Notes: generated from the letters alone by a model not told the origin. Numbered from the stretch's first letter, positions 35,506 through 44,876 are shown. The stretch: DNA of 64,000 nt from JAFGUB01 sp050305515 (GCA_050305515.1 JBNLFL010000010.1:14727-78726); one strand, 5' to 3'. Numbers and translations are program-made.

Positions 35506-36938
35506 GGTCGGCGTCCCTGAAAATCGGTACAGAGGGTAAAGGTCGCGGTGTCGACTTTGCGGTGTTTGAGGGTGATATCGACGCGGCCCAACTCCACGAC
35601 GCTCTCGCAACGCATCTTTTTGGTAATGTTGGTGTTGAAGTCATGGGTGGTAATAAAGACCAGATCACGCCCTGTCGGAGTGTCATGCTGCCAGAGGTCA
35701 AACTGGTCGTAGCGGCTGTCAATGAGAAAAAGTTCGCTGGTATAGGGGCGGTTGTAATAGAGCGCGCGCGATGCCAGTGACCAGTTGGTAACCGCGAGAG
35801 CGCGTCCCGGCGCTACAAAGCGGTTGGCCTCGGCCATGAGGCGGTCAAAGCCGTAGATGTCGCGCTGCAGCGACTGGTAATCGGGAAATGGAGTGTATTT
35901 AAGCGCCAGTTCCGAATAGAGATAGAACGAAATCAGCAGAGATGCGCCTACGGCATAACGGATGTAGCGCCCCCAGCCGCGCATGCGCTCAAACAGCAGC
36001 GCACTTCCCAGTGGCAGCGTCAGCAGAAAAAAGAGCGCATTCCAGTGCGGCAGCGCCTTTTCAAACAGCGACGCATAGGCAAAAAACACAAAGATGACGG
36101 CTGCGACGACACCGCTGGTAAAGAGCATGCCGCTGCGCGAACGCAGTGCGCGGTAGAGTCCGTAGAAGGCTACCGGGTATAAAAAGGGGCTGTAGGCTCC
36201 AAACTGTGCGGCTGCCGACTGGAGAAAATCGGCAAGATCGATTTGGCTCGATCCGGCGACATGATTGGCCTGAAAGGCAAAACTGATCCAGTCATGTTCC
36301 ATATTCCAGAAGATGACTGGCGTGATGATAATCAGGGCGATAGCGAGTGAAGGAATGATTTTCGGTGTTATCACAACTGCGCCTTTGCGTCGCAGCAGCA
36401 AGGAGAGCAGCAGGGCCAGCGGCAGCAGGATCGCCGTATATTTGCTCAGACCCGCGAGTCCGAGCAGAATGCCAAGCCCAATCCAGTCGCGCTGGGAGTT
36501 AGCGCGCTCGATGGCGTGGGTCACAAAAAGTATGGGAAAAATCAGTGCAAAAAGCAGGGTCTCGGGCATCAGCATCATAAACAGGGCATTGAACATGAAA
36601 CTGGCATTAAGAGCGATGACGCCAAAGAGTGCTGCCGAACGGCTTTGCGTTACATGTAACAAAAAGCGAAAGAGAAAGAGTGAGGTGACAAAACCGATAA
36701 TAATGGCAGGCAGACGCGCTGCCAGTGCATTGAGACCGAAAAGGTTGGCAAAAAGGGCGTGTACCCAGCCGACAAGCGGCGGATGGTCGAAATAGCTCAG
36801 GTCGGCGTGGATGCCATAAAGCACGTAATGGGCCTCATCAACGCCCAGTCCGAAGGTCGGGGCAACGGCCAGCCGAAGCAGCGTCATAAAGCCGACAAAG
36901 AGCCACAGCGGCCAGTAGAAATCAGCGCGCGAGGTCAT
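35502..36938 (-). CDS. GT39-type membrane glycosyltransferase (ArnT-like)
   Basis: 478 residues, about eleven membrane helices in the N-terminal two-thirds and a soluble periplasmic tail. The first loop carries the family's acidic motif GVDEAHY followed by DLSYFDHPPLVGW, as in ArnT/PMT enzymes that move a sugar from a polyprenyl phosphate carrier onto lipid A or protein. The acceptor is unknown. It is a paralogue of the gene at 46428-47828. It starts 17 bases inside the GT9 gene. Confidence 0.88.
   Translation of the reverse strand: MTSRADFYWPLWLFVGFMTLLRLAVAPTFGLGVDEAHYVLYGIHADLSYFDHPPLVGWVHALFANLFGLNALAARLPAIIIGFVTSLFLFRFLLHVTQSRSAALFGVIALNASFMFNALFMMLMPETLLFALIFPILFVTHAIERANSQRDWIGLGILLGLAGLSKYTAILLPLALLLSLLLRRKGAVVITPKIIPSLAIALIIITPVIFWNMEHDWISFAFQANHVAGSSQIDLADFLQSAAAQFGAYSPFLYPVAFYGLYRALRSRSGMLFTSGVVAAVIFVFFAYASLFEKALPHWNALFFLLTLPLGSALLFERMRGWGRYIRYAVGASLLISFYLYSELALKYTPFPDYQSLQRDIYGFDRLMAEANRFVAPGRALAVTNWSLASRALYYNRPYTSELFLIDSRYDQFDLWQHDTPTGRDLVFITTHDFNTNITKKMRCESVVELGRVDITLKHRKVDTATFTLCTDFQGRRP
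36650..36659. repeat. TTACATGTAA palindrome, copy 13
   Basis: Exact copy in the first GT39 gene, read as Leu-His-Val-Thr; extends to GTTACATGTAAC. Confidence 0.9.
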
Positions 36939-38145
36939 CGAGTCGGGGTTTGATGGTGTTGAAGACCCACTCAGGGGTGATCACCTGAATGCACTGGTTG
37001 TCCGAGCATGGGGTCTTGCGGTGATTGGCAGCGCTCACGCAGGGGCTGCAGGCCATTCCGGCGAAGATCGGGGTGGTGGGCCCGAGCGAACCGTAAAGCG
37101 CGGGTGTTTCGGGACCGAAAATGACATAGGTGTGCATGTCGGTAATGGAGGCGAAATGCGCGGGTCCGGAGTCGTTGGTGAGCATAAATGCGCTGACGCT
37201 GTAGAGGTGCGGCAGTTGCAGGAACTTTACCCCTCCGGCAAAGTTGATACAGCGGGGATCGTTGACGCTCAGGGCCAGTTCGCGTGCACCTGCAAACTCG
37301 GCAGGTGCCCCGGTCAGCAGCACGATGACATCGCTGTTGTAGGCGAGAATCTTGCGGATTACTTCGGCGTAGCGTTCGCGCTCCCACCGGCGCTGCGGCA
37401 GAAGGTCGGATGCATTGGAATTGACCAGAATTACCGGGTTTTTCTGCGCATCGAAGCCTTCAAAATAGGTGCCGATAATCTCTAAGACCGCGGCTTTCTC
37501 TTCGTCGGTGACTGCTGTTTTGGCAATTTGAATCTCGTTGTCGGGAATGATGCGTTTGGTAAAAGGAAGTTCCTCTGTTTCACTCAGCAGCGCATCGACG
37601 AGGGCGACAAAACTTTTGGCAATGTGCTGGTGCGGGTTGTAGGCGACTTTGTGAGTGAGCATATCGCCGCGGTAGAGCCCTTCGTTATGAAAGCTGTGAA
37701 AGCCCACGCGGTTGGTGGCGCCGCACATACCGCTCAGTAGTGCCGTAAAGCGTGAAAAGAGTTCGAGGTCGATGACGGAGTCAATGTGCCGCTCCCTGCA
37801 CCACTTGAAGAACTTCAGCGTTGAGAGTGCCAGCGGAACGAGGCCGTCTTCGTCGATGGTGAAGATGTTCTCCTCCTTGACGGTGCCCAGCAGCTGCAGG
37901 GAGACCTTGTTTTTTTTGAAAATGACAAAGAAGAGTTCGCCTTCGATGTTCTCTTTGAGTTTGCGCATCGCAGGGTCGACGATGATCGCACTGCCCATTT
38001 CGCTCAATTCCACCAGCAGGACGTTACGGGGGCGCACTTTTTTAGGCGGTGCGATCAGCCCGAAGAGTTTTTGCACCATCGTGACTGCAAAAGTCAGCGG
38101 AATCCCCGCGTGATGGTCTATGGCGCGCATCGTATCGACGTTCAT
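36922..38145 (-). CDS. GT9-family (heptosyltransferase-like) glycosyltransferase
   Basis: 407 residues, two Rossmann-like lobes. Visible GT9 features: VLLVELSEMGSAIIVDPAM in the N-terminal lobe, the NSNASDLLPQRRWERERYAEV strand-helix typical of heptosyltransferases, and TNDSGPAHFASIT in the sugar-nucleotide lobe, followed by FGPETPALYG. It probably adds a sugar to an LPS-core or lipid-linked acceptor in the cytoplasm. The ATG at 38145 overlaps the flippase stop (ATGA) and has AGGAG five bases upstream. Confidence 0.88.
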   Translation of the reverse strand: MNVDTMRAIDHHAGIPLTFAVTMVQKLFGLIAPPKKVRPRNVLLVELSEMGSAIIVDPAMRKLKENIEGELFFVIFKKNKVSLQLLGTVKEENIFTIDEDGLVPLALSTLKFFKWCRERHIDSVIDLELFSRFTALLSGMCGATNRVGFHSFHNEGLYRGDMLTHKVAYNPHQHIAKSFVALVDALLSETEELPFTKRIIPDNEIQIAKTAVTDEEKAAVLEIIGTYFEGFDAQKNPVILVNSNASDLLPQRRWERERYAEVIRKILAYNSDVIVLLTGAPAEFAGARELALSVNDPRCINFAGGVKFLQLPHLYSVSAFMLTNDSGPAHFASITDMHTYVIFGPETPALYGSLGPTTPIFAGMACSPCVSAANHRKTPCSDNQCIQVITPEWVFNTIKPRLDDLAR

Positions 38146-39059
38146 GATTGCTCCTGTAGGATTTTTTTGTTTTGGTTCCAGAACCACGCTCCGGGTACGG
38201 CGGCAAGAATGAGCAGCAGTCCGTAAAGCACGGAGACGACCAGCACCTCCTCTTTCGAAGCGCCGACCAGCATCAAGATGCCGACCATGCCACTCTCACG
38301 TACGCCCCAGCCTGCAAGCGAGATGGGGACGATGGTCAGCAGAAAGACCGGCGGAATGGCTACGAGCAGAATTTTAAGGCTCAGGTCGGCTTCGACGCTC
38401 AGGGCCAGACCGTAGATGGCCAGTACGGAAAAGAGGTGCACGATCATCGTGATACCGATGTGGCGCAACAGAACAAGGCGGTCGGCATAGAGGCGGTTGA
38501 GGCGGCGTGAGAGGCGTACGAAAAGGTTTGAAAAGGAGAGCTTCGTCAAAAAAGTGAAACGCTCGATGATGAAGAGCAGTAAAAAGCCCGCAATGCCCCC
38601 GAGCGTGATCAGGTTGAGCAGCTGATGCAGCCAATCGGGGAAGGTGCCGTAAAAGAGGTTGTTGGCGACGAGGTTAAGGGCTAAAAGTCCCACCAGCCCG
38701 ATAATGCGGTCGGCAATAATGCCCGAGAAGACCTCTTTTTTGTCATACCCTTTCTGTACCAGTTCGATGGCACGCACCGCATCGCCGCCGATGGAACCGG
38801 GAAGCACCTGATTGAAAAAACTGCCCCGGAAATAGCTCTGCACGTAAAAGCTCACGCGCTCTTTGAAGTCAAGCCGTACCATGATAAGCCGCCAGCGGTA
38901 GGCCGCAATAAGGGTTGAAGCAATCTGGGCGAGGAAGGCGAGCAGAATAAAGCCGCCGTGCGACTTGGAAAGCACTTTGATGACATGATCAAAGTCAATG
39001 TACTGAAACAGCATGACGAAGATGGCAATGGTAATCAGCAGTTTCACTATATTTTTCAT
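38142..39059 (-). CDS. YbhN/AglD-type flippase-like membrane protein (UPF0104)
   Basis: 305 residues, about eight transmembrane helices. Family markers: AAYRWRLIM, SYFRGSFFNQVLPGSIGGDAVRA and the C-terminal PISLAGWGVRESG. Members are related to the lysyl-phosphatidylglycerol synthase membrane domain and are often encoded with glycosyltransferases, where a role in lipid-linked sugar flipping is proposed. First gene of the operon flippase-GT9-GT39-PAP2. No Shine-Dalgarno; TAAAAT ends six bases before the ATG. Confidence 0.88.
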   Translation of the reverse strand: MKNIVKLLITIAIFVMLFQYIDFDHVIKVLSKSHGGFILLAFLAQIASTLIAAYRWRLIMVRLDFKERVSFYVQSYFRGSFFNQVLPGSIGGDAVRAIELVQKGYDKKEVFSGIIADRIIGLVGLLALNLVANNLFYGTFPDWLHQLLNLITLGGIAGFLLLFIIERFTFLTKLSFSNLFVRLSRRLNRLYADRLVLLRHIGITMIVHLFSVLAIYGLALSVEADLSLKILLVAIPPVFLLTIVPISLAGWGVRESGMVGILMLVGASKEEVLVVSVLYGLLLILAAVPGAWFWNQNKKILQEQS

Positions 39060-39065
39060 CGCGCT

Positions 39066-39071
39066 ATTTTA
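39066..39071 (-). promoter_or_regulatory. Possible -10 box giving a leaderless envelope-operon transcript
   Basis: TAAAAT on the minus strand, then AGCGCG and the ATG at 39059. Confidence 0.4.
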
Positions 39072-39192
39072 GCCAAAGGTTTCTTTTAGTTGGACGCCTC
39101 ACGCGTCAGTGGTGCTTGAGAAGCGTACATGTAAGAGCTGTGCAACGTTTGGAATGAGCGAATAAATCACCACCTTCGGCAAAAACGTATTA

Positions 39193-41148
39193 TCAGGTTC
39201 TAAACTGTGACAAATTGGCATTGAGCTCGGCAACAATCGTGTCAAGTTTTTTGCTCATATTGCTGATTTCATTGACGTTGATACTGTTTTGCGAAGAGAT
39301 GACGTGAATGTTTTCAATATTATGCGTGACATCTTCCACGCTCTGAAGCACTTCAGTATTTTGCGCAACGATTTTACCGGAAATTGCTACCGCATCCCGC
39401 ATGGTCTGGGTAGTGTCCTGAATACTGTTCTTAACCGATTCCGAACTTTCCAGAAGTTTTTGAACCGTTTCGGAACTTTCGCTCATTTCCGAGCTGATCT
39501 CCATAATGGACTGCACAATGACATTAACCGTAGCGGTAATCTCTGAAAGTGATTTTTGGGTACGTTCCGCCAGTTTGCGAACTTCATCGGCTACGACGGC
39601 AAAACCGCGTCCCTGCTCACCCGCACGTGCCGCTTCAATCGCGGCATTAAGTGCCAGAAGATTGGTTTGATCGGCAATATCAGAGATCACTTCGAGAATC
39701 TGTTTGGTCTGTTCGACTTCGCCGGTCAGCGTTTCAAGTTTATGTGCCAGCTCAATTTCACCCTGGGCATTGGTTTGCAACGTTCCCACTAATGATATAA
39801 ATTCGTTTGCGGCATCTTGCAGTTTGCCGTTGGCATGAGCAATATTGCTTTCGGATTTTTTTGTAAACTCCACGGTTTGCGAAATATTATTGCGGACAAT
39901 CGTATTCTTGCTGACCGTATCATTGACGAATTTTTCCTGTTTTTCGATGCCTTCCGTGATGAGAGTCACCTTTTTACGAAGTTCAACGGCGGTGTCACTG
40001 TTTGCTTTTGATGAAGATTTGGCTTGTGAAACAATGTGATGCGTTCGTTCGATAAATGTGTTCATAAAGCCTGCTACAACGCCAATTTCATCTTTGCTGT
40101 TAATGCTAAGGCGCTGTGTCAAGTCGCCTTCGCCTTCGGCAATGTTGTTCATTTTGCGTTCAAATTCGACCATAGGACGACTCACGGCAAAGCGCAATAT
40201 AAAAATCAGGGCAAAAATAATGATAATATCAATGACCGACATGATGACAATCTGCGTAATCAAACCGCTTTTTGCCTGATCGATAGCTTTTTTGACAACG
40301 TTGAGCTGTTTGGCAATAATGATATTTCCGATACGCTCGCCCTGATAATCCTTGATAGGCTCTTTTACAACAAAATAGTTTTCAGTCAGAAATATCTGTT
40401 TTTGCTCATTGATATTCAGCCCCTTGAGTTCGCCAAACAGATTCTTGTCCGTAATATCTTCCTGTTGCGTCAAGACGCAATATTTTGACCTCGGTGCCTT
40501 ATTGAGCAGTGTAGCGATATCAATCAACTTTGAGTCCATTAATACCATGACGCTTGCATCCATATCGGTGCGCGCACTGTTAACCACCGAATTGAATCCC
40601 TGAATAAATTCGACCGACCCAACATATTCATTGTCGCTGAATACCGGAGCGATACCGCGGATCGTCATGCCCGCACGCCCGACTTCAACTGCTGCCAAAG
40701 GCTCCAGCGTATCTTTGACATGATTGATGGTATGTCTGAAACTGCTCAGGTCATCTCCGTATTTGTCAGGTTTCCAGTGCCGTAAAAAGCTTTTTACATC
40801 TCTGGTATGGAGATGAATTTTGACATTCTGATATTCGGTATTTTTTTTATAGCTTGCGACAAGGCGGTCAAGGCCTTTCGTCGCCAAATCCCGATCATCG
40901 TTTTTAAGAGCGTCAATGATGGCACTGTTTTGCGCCAGATTGATTGCATTGGTGAGGCCAATGCTGTTTTTAGCCCTCATCTGGTTCTGAATGTACACCA
41001 ACAGGTTTTTTTCTTCACTTTCATAAATATCCCGTTCAATATCCGAGAGTGAGAAATAGGAGGTAATCAATATCAGGGTAATACCCAAAATAATTGAAGT
41101 AATCAACGGAATATGGATTTTGCTCCCTATGGAAAGTCGATTAAACAT
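39193..41148 (-). CDS. Cache-type methyl-accepting chemotaxis protein
   Basis: 651 residues: a first helix (about 12-32), a periplasmic double-Cache sensor (about 35-305, with HLHTRDVKSFLRHWKPDKYG typical of dCache_3), a second helix (about 306-330), HAMP (about 330-385) and the signalling hairpin with tip IADQTNLLALNAAIEAARAG. The ligand is unknown. No C-terminal pentapeptide for CheR docking is seen. AGGAG sits eight bases before the ATG. A monocistronic gene. Confidence 0.93.
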   Translation of the reverse strand: MFNRLSIGSKIHIPLITSIILGITLILITSYFSLSDIERDIYESEEKNLLVYIQNQMRAKNSIGLTNAINLAQNSAIIDALKNDDRDLATKGLDRLVASYKKNTEYQNVKIHLHTRDVKSFLRHWKPDKYGDDLSSFRHTINHVKDTLEPLAAVEVGRAGMTIRGIAPVFSDNEYVGSVEFIQGFNSVVNSARTDMDASVMVLMDSKLIDIATLLNKAPRSKYCVLTQQEDITDKNLFGELKGLNINEQKQIFLTENYFVVKEPIKDYQGERIGNIIIAKQLNVVKKAIDQAKSGLITQIVIMSVIDIIIIFALIFILRFAVSRPMVEFERKMNNIAEGEGDLTQRLSINSKDEIGVVAGFMNTFIERTHHIVSQAKSSSKANSDTAVELRKKVTLITEGIEKQEKFVNDTVSKNTIVRNNISQTVEFTKKSESNIAHANGKLQDAANEFISLVGTLQTNAQGEIELAHKLETLTGEVEQTKQILEVISDIADQTNLLALNAAIEAARAGEQGRGFAVVADEVRKLAERTQKSLSEITATVNVIVQSIMEISSEMSESSETVQKLLESSESVKNSIQDTTQTMRDAVAISGKIVAQNTEVLQSVEDVTHNIENIHVISSQNSINVNEISNMSKKLDTIVAELNANLSQFRT

Positions 41149-41461
41149 CTACGTGTCTCCTTTTTTGTTTCCTGAAATCCAGAACCATTATCATGAAATT
41201 GCGAGAGCGGTTCAATTCAGACAGTCTTTTTGAATTATAGCAACATGAATATTTGATATTATCAAAAATGTTTCACTTCGCTTTTGCGTTCCTAAAAAGA
41301 TTTTCAGACTCGACTGAAAATTTGAAAAAGCTTTGGAGCTTACATGTAAGCACATCATCGGCTTTTATGGCTGTTTGAGACGCGCCGATCTTTCACCTTG
41401 AATTGTACAGATAATGTTAAAATGTCTCGAAATTTTAAGAGAAAAAACTGAAAGGACATCA
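41149..41461. other. Gene-free stretch between the chemoreceptor and the transglutaminase gene
   Basis: 313 bases, divergent. It holds the promoter regions of both flanking genes, a palindrome copy at 41340 and the ribosome-binding AAAGGA at 41451-41456. No RNA gene or conserved frame was recognised. Confidence 0.6.
41340..41349. repeat. TTACATGTAA palindrome, copy 14 (intergenic)
   Basis: Exact copy in the divergent gap; extends to GCTTACATGTAAGC, a 14-base perfect palindrome, the longest in the set. Confidence 0.9.
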
Positions 41462-42493
41462 TTGCATTTTCTATTTCGTCTCAGTGTATTTCTTCTGCTG
41501 TCTCTGCAGAGCCTGGAAGCGGCATCGCAGTCGCACCGTTTTTTGGTGACGGAACGTTTTGCCATGCCGTACAAACAACTTAAACTCTGGGTACCGCTTC
41601 CTTTGGAGTCAGAGTACCAGAAGGTCTCGAACTTGAAAGTTTCAGGCAACTTTATAACGCAGTCGCAGCATAGCGATGCCCAAAACGGGGCGAAAATACT
41701 CTTTCTGGCATTCGATCCTGCAGAAACGAACAATACGCTCACACTCTCTTTTGAAGTGAAGGTAACGGACCGGCAGAGCGACTTTGACGCCACGTCCGAA
41801 CCGCTGGACGATGAAAACCTGAGCCGCTATCTCGCAGGCAGCGAAAACCTCCGTATTGACGGCGTGGTGGCGGAGTATGCCGCGCGCATTACCAAAAATA
41901 CCGGAAGCGACCTTGCGCGCGCCCGTGCCGTTTATGACTGGATTGTGCAGAACATGTTCCGCGACCCTGCCGTGCGCGGCTGCGGTCTGGGGAATGCCTA
42001 CCAGACGCTTGAGTCGGGTTATCTCGGCGGCAAATGCGCCGATGTCAGCGCGGTCTTCGTGGCACTCCTGCGCGCATCAGGCGTTCCGGCGCGTGAAGTG
42101 TTCGGTATCCGCGTGGCACCCTCGCGTTACTCCAAAGCCTACGGCGTCAAGAGCAGCGACATCACGACGGCGCAGCACTGCCGCGGGGAGTTTTACATTA
42201 AAGGCATGGGCTGGATTCCGGCCGATCCGGCCGATGTGACCAAACTCATTCTGGTGGAGAATCTCGATCGTAACTCCAGCCGTGTGCAGGAAGAAGCCGC
42301 GCGCCAGTTTGGCAGCTGGGAGATGAACTGGTTTGCCTACAACAGTGCGCGCGATTTTGTGCTGACGCCAAAACCCGTGCAGTTTCCGCTTTCCATCTTC
42401 TCCTACCCCTACGCCGAGTCCGGGGATGAGCCGCTCGATTATTATGACCCTGCGCACTTCGCCTACACCATTACTGCGGAGCCGCTGCCGTGA
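41462..42493 (+). CDS. Exported transglutaminase-like protein
   Basis: 343 residues from a TTG start at 41462, chosen because AAGGA lies five bases upstream and because the protein then begins with a clean signal peptide (FLFRLSVFLLLSLQSLEA). An ATG at 41414 would add 16 residues in front. The catalytic core at about 125-245 has the triad: Cys in GGKCADVSAVF, His in QHCRGEFYIKG and Asp in WIPADPADV. Bacterial members mostly act as cysteine peptidases or amidases in the periplasm. It is co-translated with the MerT-like gene (GTGA). Confidence 0.88.
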   Translation: MHFLFRLSVFLLLSLQSLEAASQSHRFLVTERFAMPYKQLKLWVPLPLESEYQKVSNLKVSGNFITQSQHSDAQNGAKILFLAFDPAETNNTLTLSFEVKVTDRQSDFDATSEPLDDENLSRYLAGSENLRIDGVVAEYAARITKNTGSDLARARAVYDWIVQNMFRDPAVRGCGLGNAYQTLESGYLGGKCADVSAVFVALLRASGVPAREVFGIRVAPSRYSKAYGVKSSDITTAQHCRGEFYIKGMGWIPADPADVTKLILVENLDRNSSRVQEEAARQFGSWEMNWFAYNSARDFVLTPKPVQFPLSIFSYPYAESGDEPLDYYDPAHFAYTITAEPLP

Positions 42494-42795
42494 AAGCCGA
42501 GTGGCTGGGGTTTGGCGCACTGCTCTCAGCGCTTCTCGCACTCTCATGCTGCGGGACGGCGCTGCTTTTTCTGATTTTCGGCATCTCGATGGCCTCGTTC
42601 GGGTTTCTCGACGCACTCGCTCCCTACCAGCTCTGGTTTCAGCTTGCCAGTGTCGTACTGCTGGGCGCGGCATGGCTGCGGCTTTATCGCAGGCGTGCCT
42701 GCGTGCGTAACAGCATGCGGACGTTTTATGGGTTGCTCGGAATTTCGCTGCTTTTGATTGTGCTGTTGCTGCTGCCCTACATGGAGTTTTCATGA
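42490..42795 (+). CDS. Small MerT-like membrane protein
   Basis: 101 residues, about three transmembrane helices. A vicinal cysteine pair in the first helix (LSCCGTALL), a DALAPYQLW segment matching the LEPYRP region of MerT, and a further cysteine in a cytoplasmic RRRACVRN loop. MerT takes Hg(II) from periplasmic MerP through its CC pair. The similarity is at the level of layout and motif, so the metal is not certain. GTG start overlapping the transglutaminase stop. Confidence 0.65.
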   Translation: MKAEWLGFGALLSALLALSCCGTALLFLIFGISMASFGFLDALAPYQLWFQLASVVLLGAAWLRLYRRRACVRNSMRTFYGLLGISLLLIVLLLLPYMEFS

Positions 42796-43070
42796 GAGTA
42801 TTTGCGTTGTCCATACTCCTGCCGCTCTGGCTCTGCTCGCAGACGCTGAGTGTTTACGAAGTGCCGAAAATGCACTGTCCGCTCTGTACGGTAGCGGTCA
42901 AAAAGAGTCTTCAGGCATTACAGGGTATCAACAGAGTGGAGGTGCGTCTCAACACCAAAGCGGCGAAAATATGGCATGAAGATACGCTTGAAGACGCTGC
43001 CATCAAAAAAGCGGTGGCGGCAACCGGGTATGAAGCCGTTTTGATTTCGCGCACACCGCTGGATGAGTGA
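42792..43070 (+). CDS. MerP-like periplasmic heavy-metal-binding protein
   Basis: 92 residues: a signal peptide (to about residue 17) and one HMA domain with the metal motif MHCPLC and the expected beta-alpha-beta pattern (VAVKKSLQALQGINRVEV, AAIKKAVAATGYEAVL). Soluble periplasmic carriers of this type hand a soft metal to a membrane importer. The ATG overlaps the MerT-like gene by four bases, supporting a functional pair. No MerR or MerA is seen nearby. Confidence 0.8.
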   Translation: MRVFALSILLPLWLCSQTLSVYEVPKMHCPLCTVAVKKSLQALQGINRVEVRLNTKAAKIWHEDTLEDAAIKKAVAATGYEAVLISRTPLDE

Positions 43071-44233
43071 TGAGACTTTATCCCAAAAACATTGACCGCA
43101 ATATTGTGACATTGGGATGGGTCAGTTTTTTTACCGATTTTGCCACAGCGATGATCGCACCTATCATGCCGATTTTTATTGTGATGGTTCTGGGCGCCGG
43201 AATGGACACTTTGGGCATGGTCGTCGCTGTAGCCACATTTGCTTCCTACGGGGTCCGGCTTGTTTCAGGGTACATCAGTGACCGCTACGGTATTGTCAAA
43301 CCGCTTGTCGTTGTGGGGTACGCGCTCTCGACTCTCAGTAAGCCGCTCTTTTTTTTCTCGCAAAGCGTTGCGAGTGTCACACTACTGCAGGGTGCCGAAC
43401 GTATCGGCAAGGGCGTGCGATCGGCCCCGAAAGATTTTCTGATAGCGCATTACAGCCCGCACCGAAGCAAAGGACGGAGTTTCGGATTTCATAAAACGCT
43501 TGACATTGCAGGGGAGCTTGCCGGAACGCTGTTTCTGTTCTTGATGTTGTGGCGTTTCGGGCAGAGCGAGACACTGCTGCGCACGCTTTTTTTGGGAACG
43601 ATCATTCCCGGAGCGATAGGAATGTTCCTGATGCTCTTTTTTGTCAAAGATGTGCCAAAAATTGCAAAAGAAACGTTTCGATTGACCTTGACAGCGGGTG
43701 ACAAAACGGTCATCAAAACTCTTTTTTACTACTTTGCCTTTCTGCTATTCAGTTTCAGTGATGCCTTTTTTATCATGCGTTCGAGTGACGTCGGCATCGA
43801 GACCATGCTGATCCCGCTGCTGTTTGTCGTTTCTACGGCCACGCAAACGCTCTTTAGCTATCCCATCGGCAAACTTATAGACACCGTCGGATACAAACAG
43901 GTGAATGCTGCCGCCTTTGTGTCGGGGCTGATAGCGCAGCTTCTGCTTTTGGAAGGGAGCGTGGTTGCCGTCTGGAGTGCGTATCTGTTTCTTGGCCTTT
44001 TTACGGTTGCTTCGCTCAATGCCAATCGTGCATTCATTGCGCAGCATGCAGATAACAGAGGGTCGGTCTATGGACTGTTTTATGCCGCTACCGCTATGTT
44101 TGCCGGCTCAGGTGCACTGATTGTCGGGTTTTTATGGGAACATTTCGGCGCAACGGATGCGCTGATCTTTTCACTCTGCGGAAGTGCCGGAGTGACGGGA
44201 GCCTATCTCCTTTTTTATCAAAAACACCCGTAG
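43070..44233 (+). CDS. Major facilitator superfamily transporter
   Basis: 387 residues, about twelve transmembrane helices. The MFS loop 2-3 motif appears as GYISDRYGIVKP, and the fourth-fifth helix region has ERIGKGVRSAPKDFLIAHY, typical of a group of uncharacterised permeases. The substrate is unknown. The start ATG overlaps the MerP-like stop (TGATG); a GTG three bases earlier is an alternative. Last gene of the four-gene operon. Confidence 0.85.
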   Translation: MRLYPKNIDRNIVTLGWVSFFTDFATAMIAPIMPIFIVMVLGAGMDTLGMVVAVATFASYGVRLVSGYISDRYGIVKPLVVVGYALSTLSKPLFFFSQSVASVTLLQGAERIGKGVRSAPKDFLIAHYSPHRSKGRSFGFHKTLDIAGELAGTLFLFLMLWRFGQSETLLRTLFLGTIIPGAIGMFLMLFFVKDVPKIAKETFRLTLTAGDKTVIKTLFYYFAFLLFSFSDAFFIMRSSDVGIETMLIPLLFVVSTATQTLFSYPIGKLIDTVGYKQVNAAAFVSGLIAQLLLLEGSVVAVWSAYLFLGLFTVASLNANRAFIAQHADNRGSVYGLFYAATAMFAGSGALIVGFLWEHFGATDALIFSLCGSAGVTGAYLLFYQKHP

Positions 44234-44249
44234 ATAGCTGCCAAAGCGT

Positions 44250-44259
44250 TTACATGTAA
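44250..44259. repeat. TTACATGTAA palindrome, copy 15 (intergenic)
   Basis: Exact copy 17 bases after the MFS stop; extends to TTTACATGTAAA. Confidence 0.9.
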
Positions 44260-44295
44260 AGCAGATATTTCATTTTCATGCTTTGGATATTGGTG

Positions 44296-44301
44296 TATAC
44301 T
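44296..44301 (+). promoter_or_regulatory. -10 box of the PEBP gene
   Basis: TATACT, 33 bases before the ATG at 44335; GGAG lies five bases before that ATG. Confidence 0.45.
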
Positions 44302-44334
44302 AAACGCCTGATTTAGAGTTTCAAAGGAGACACA

Positions 44335-44865
44335 ATGCGAGTAGCGATAGCGATGATCATCAGTGCGGGTCTGGCATGGGCGGGGAACTTTACCCTCAGC
44401 AGCAGCGATCTTGGCGGACAGCTCAGTATGAAACAGGTTTTTAACGGATTTGGATGCGAAGGCGGGAATGTCTCTCCGTCATTGCAGTGGAAAGACGCTC
44501 CCGAAGGGACCAAAAGTTTTGCCCTGACCATGTACGATCCTGATGCGCCCACCGGCAGCGGATGGTGGCACTGGATCGTTTACAACATTCCGGCTGCAAC
44601 AACCTCTATAGCAACCAACGCAAGTGCGGCCAAAAAGCTGCCCAAAGGTGCGATTGAGAGTGCCACGAGTTATGGTGCACCCGGTTTCGGCGGCGCCTGC
44701 CCTCCGGTGGGTGACAGCGCGCACCGTTATATTTTCACCCTTTATGCACTGAATGTCGAAAGCCTCAATCTGGGTAACAATCCCTCTCCGGCACTGGTGG
44801 GCTACAACCTCAATGCGCACGCCATCGAAAAAAGCGCTATCATGGCCTATTACGGCAGAAAATAG
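44335..44865 (+). CDS. YbhB/YbcL-type PEBP family protein, exported
   Basis: 176 residues with a signal peptide (ending GLAWA). The phosphatidylethanolamine-binding fold signatures are clear: DPDAPTGSGWWHWIVYNIP and PPVGDSAHRYIFTLYAL. Bacterial members bind small anionic ligands or act as protease inhibitors; the cellular role is not established. Monocistronic; convergent with the hemerythrin gene, 11 bases apart. Confidence 0.92.
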   Translation: MRVAIAMIISAGLAWAGNFTLSSSDLGGQLSMKQVFNGFGCEGGNVSPSLQWKDAPEGTKSFALTMYDPDAPTGSGWWHWIVYNIPAATTSIATNASAAKKLPKGAIESATSYGAPGFGGACPPVGDSAHRYIFTLYALNVESLNLGNNPSPALVGYNLNAHAIEKSAIMAYYGRK

Positions 44866-44876
44866 CGTTGCGGGAA

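Noticed and set aside
42077..42814. Long minus-strand frame opposite the transglutaminase and MerT-like genes
   Set aside because: Low-complexity Arg/Ala-rich product without domains; it mirrors the codon bias of genuine genes on the plus strand. The same applies to other long frames antisense to clear genes (for example at 20028-21197, 26664-27446, 61768-62640 and 62920-63948).
42490..43070. A complete mercury resistance operon
   Set aside because: Only MerT-like and MerP-like genes are present; there is no merR, merA or merB, so resistance by Hg(II) reduction is not supported here.
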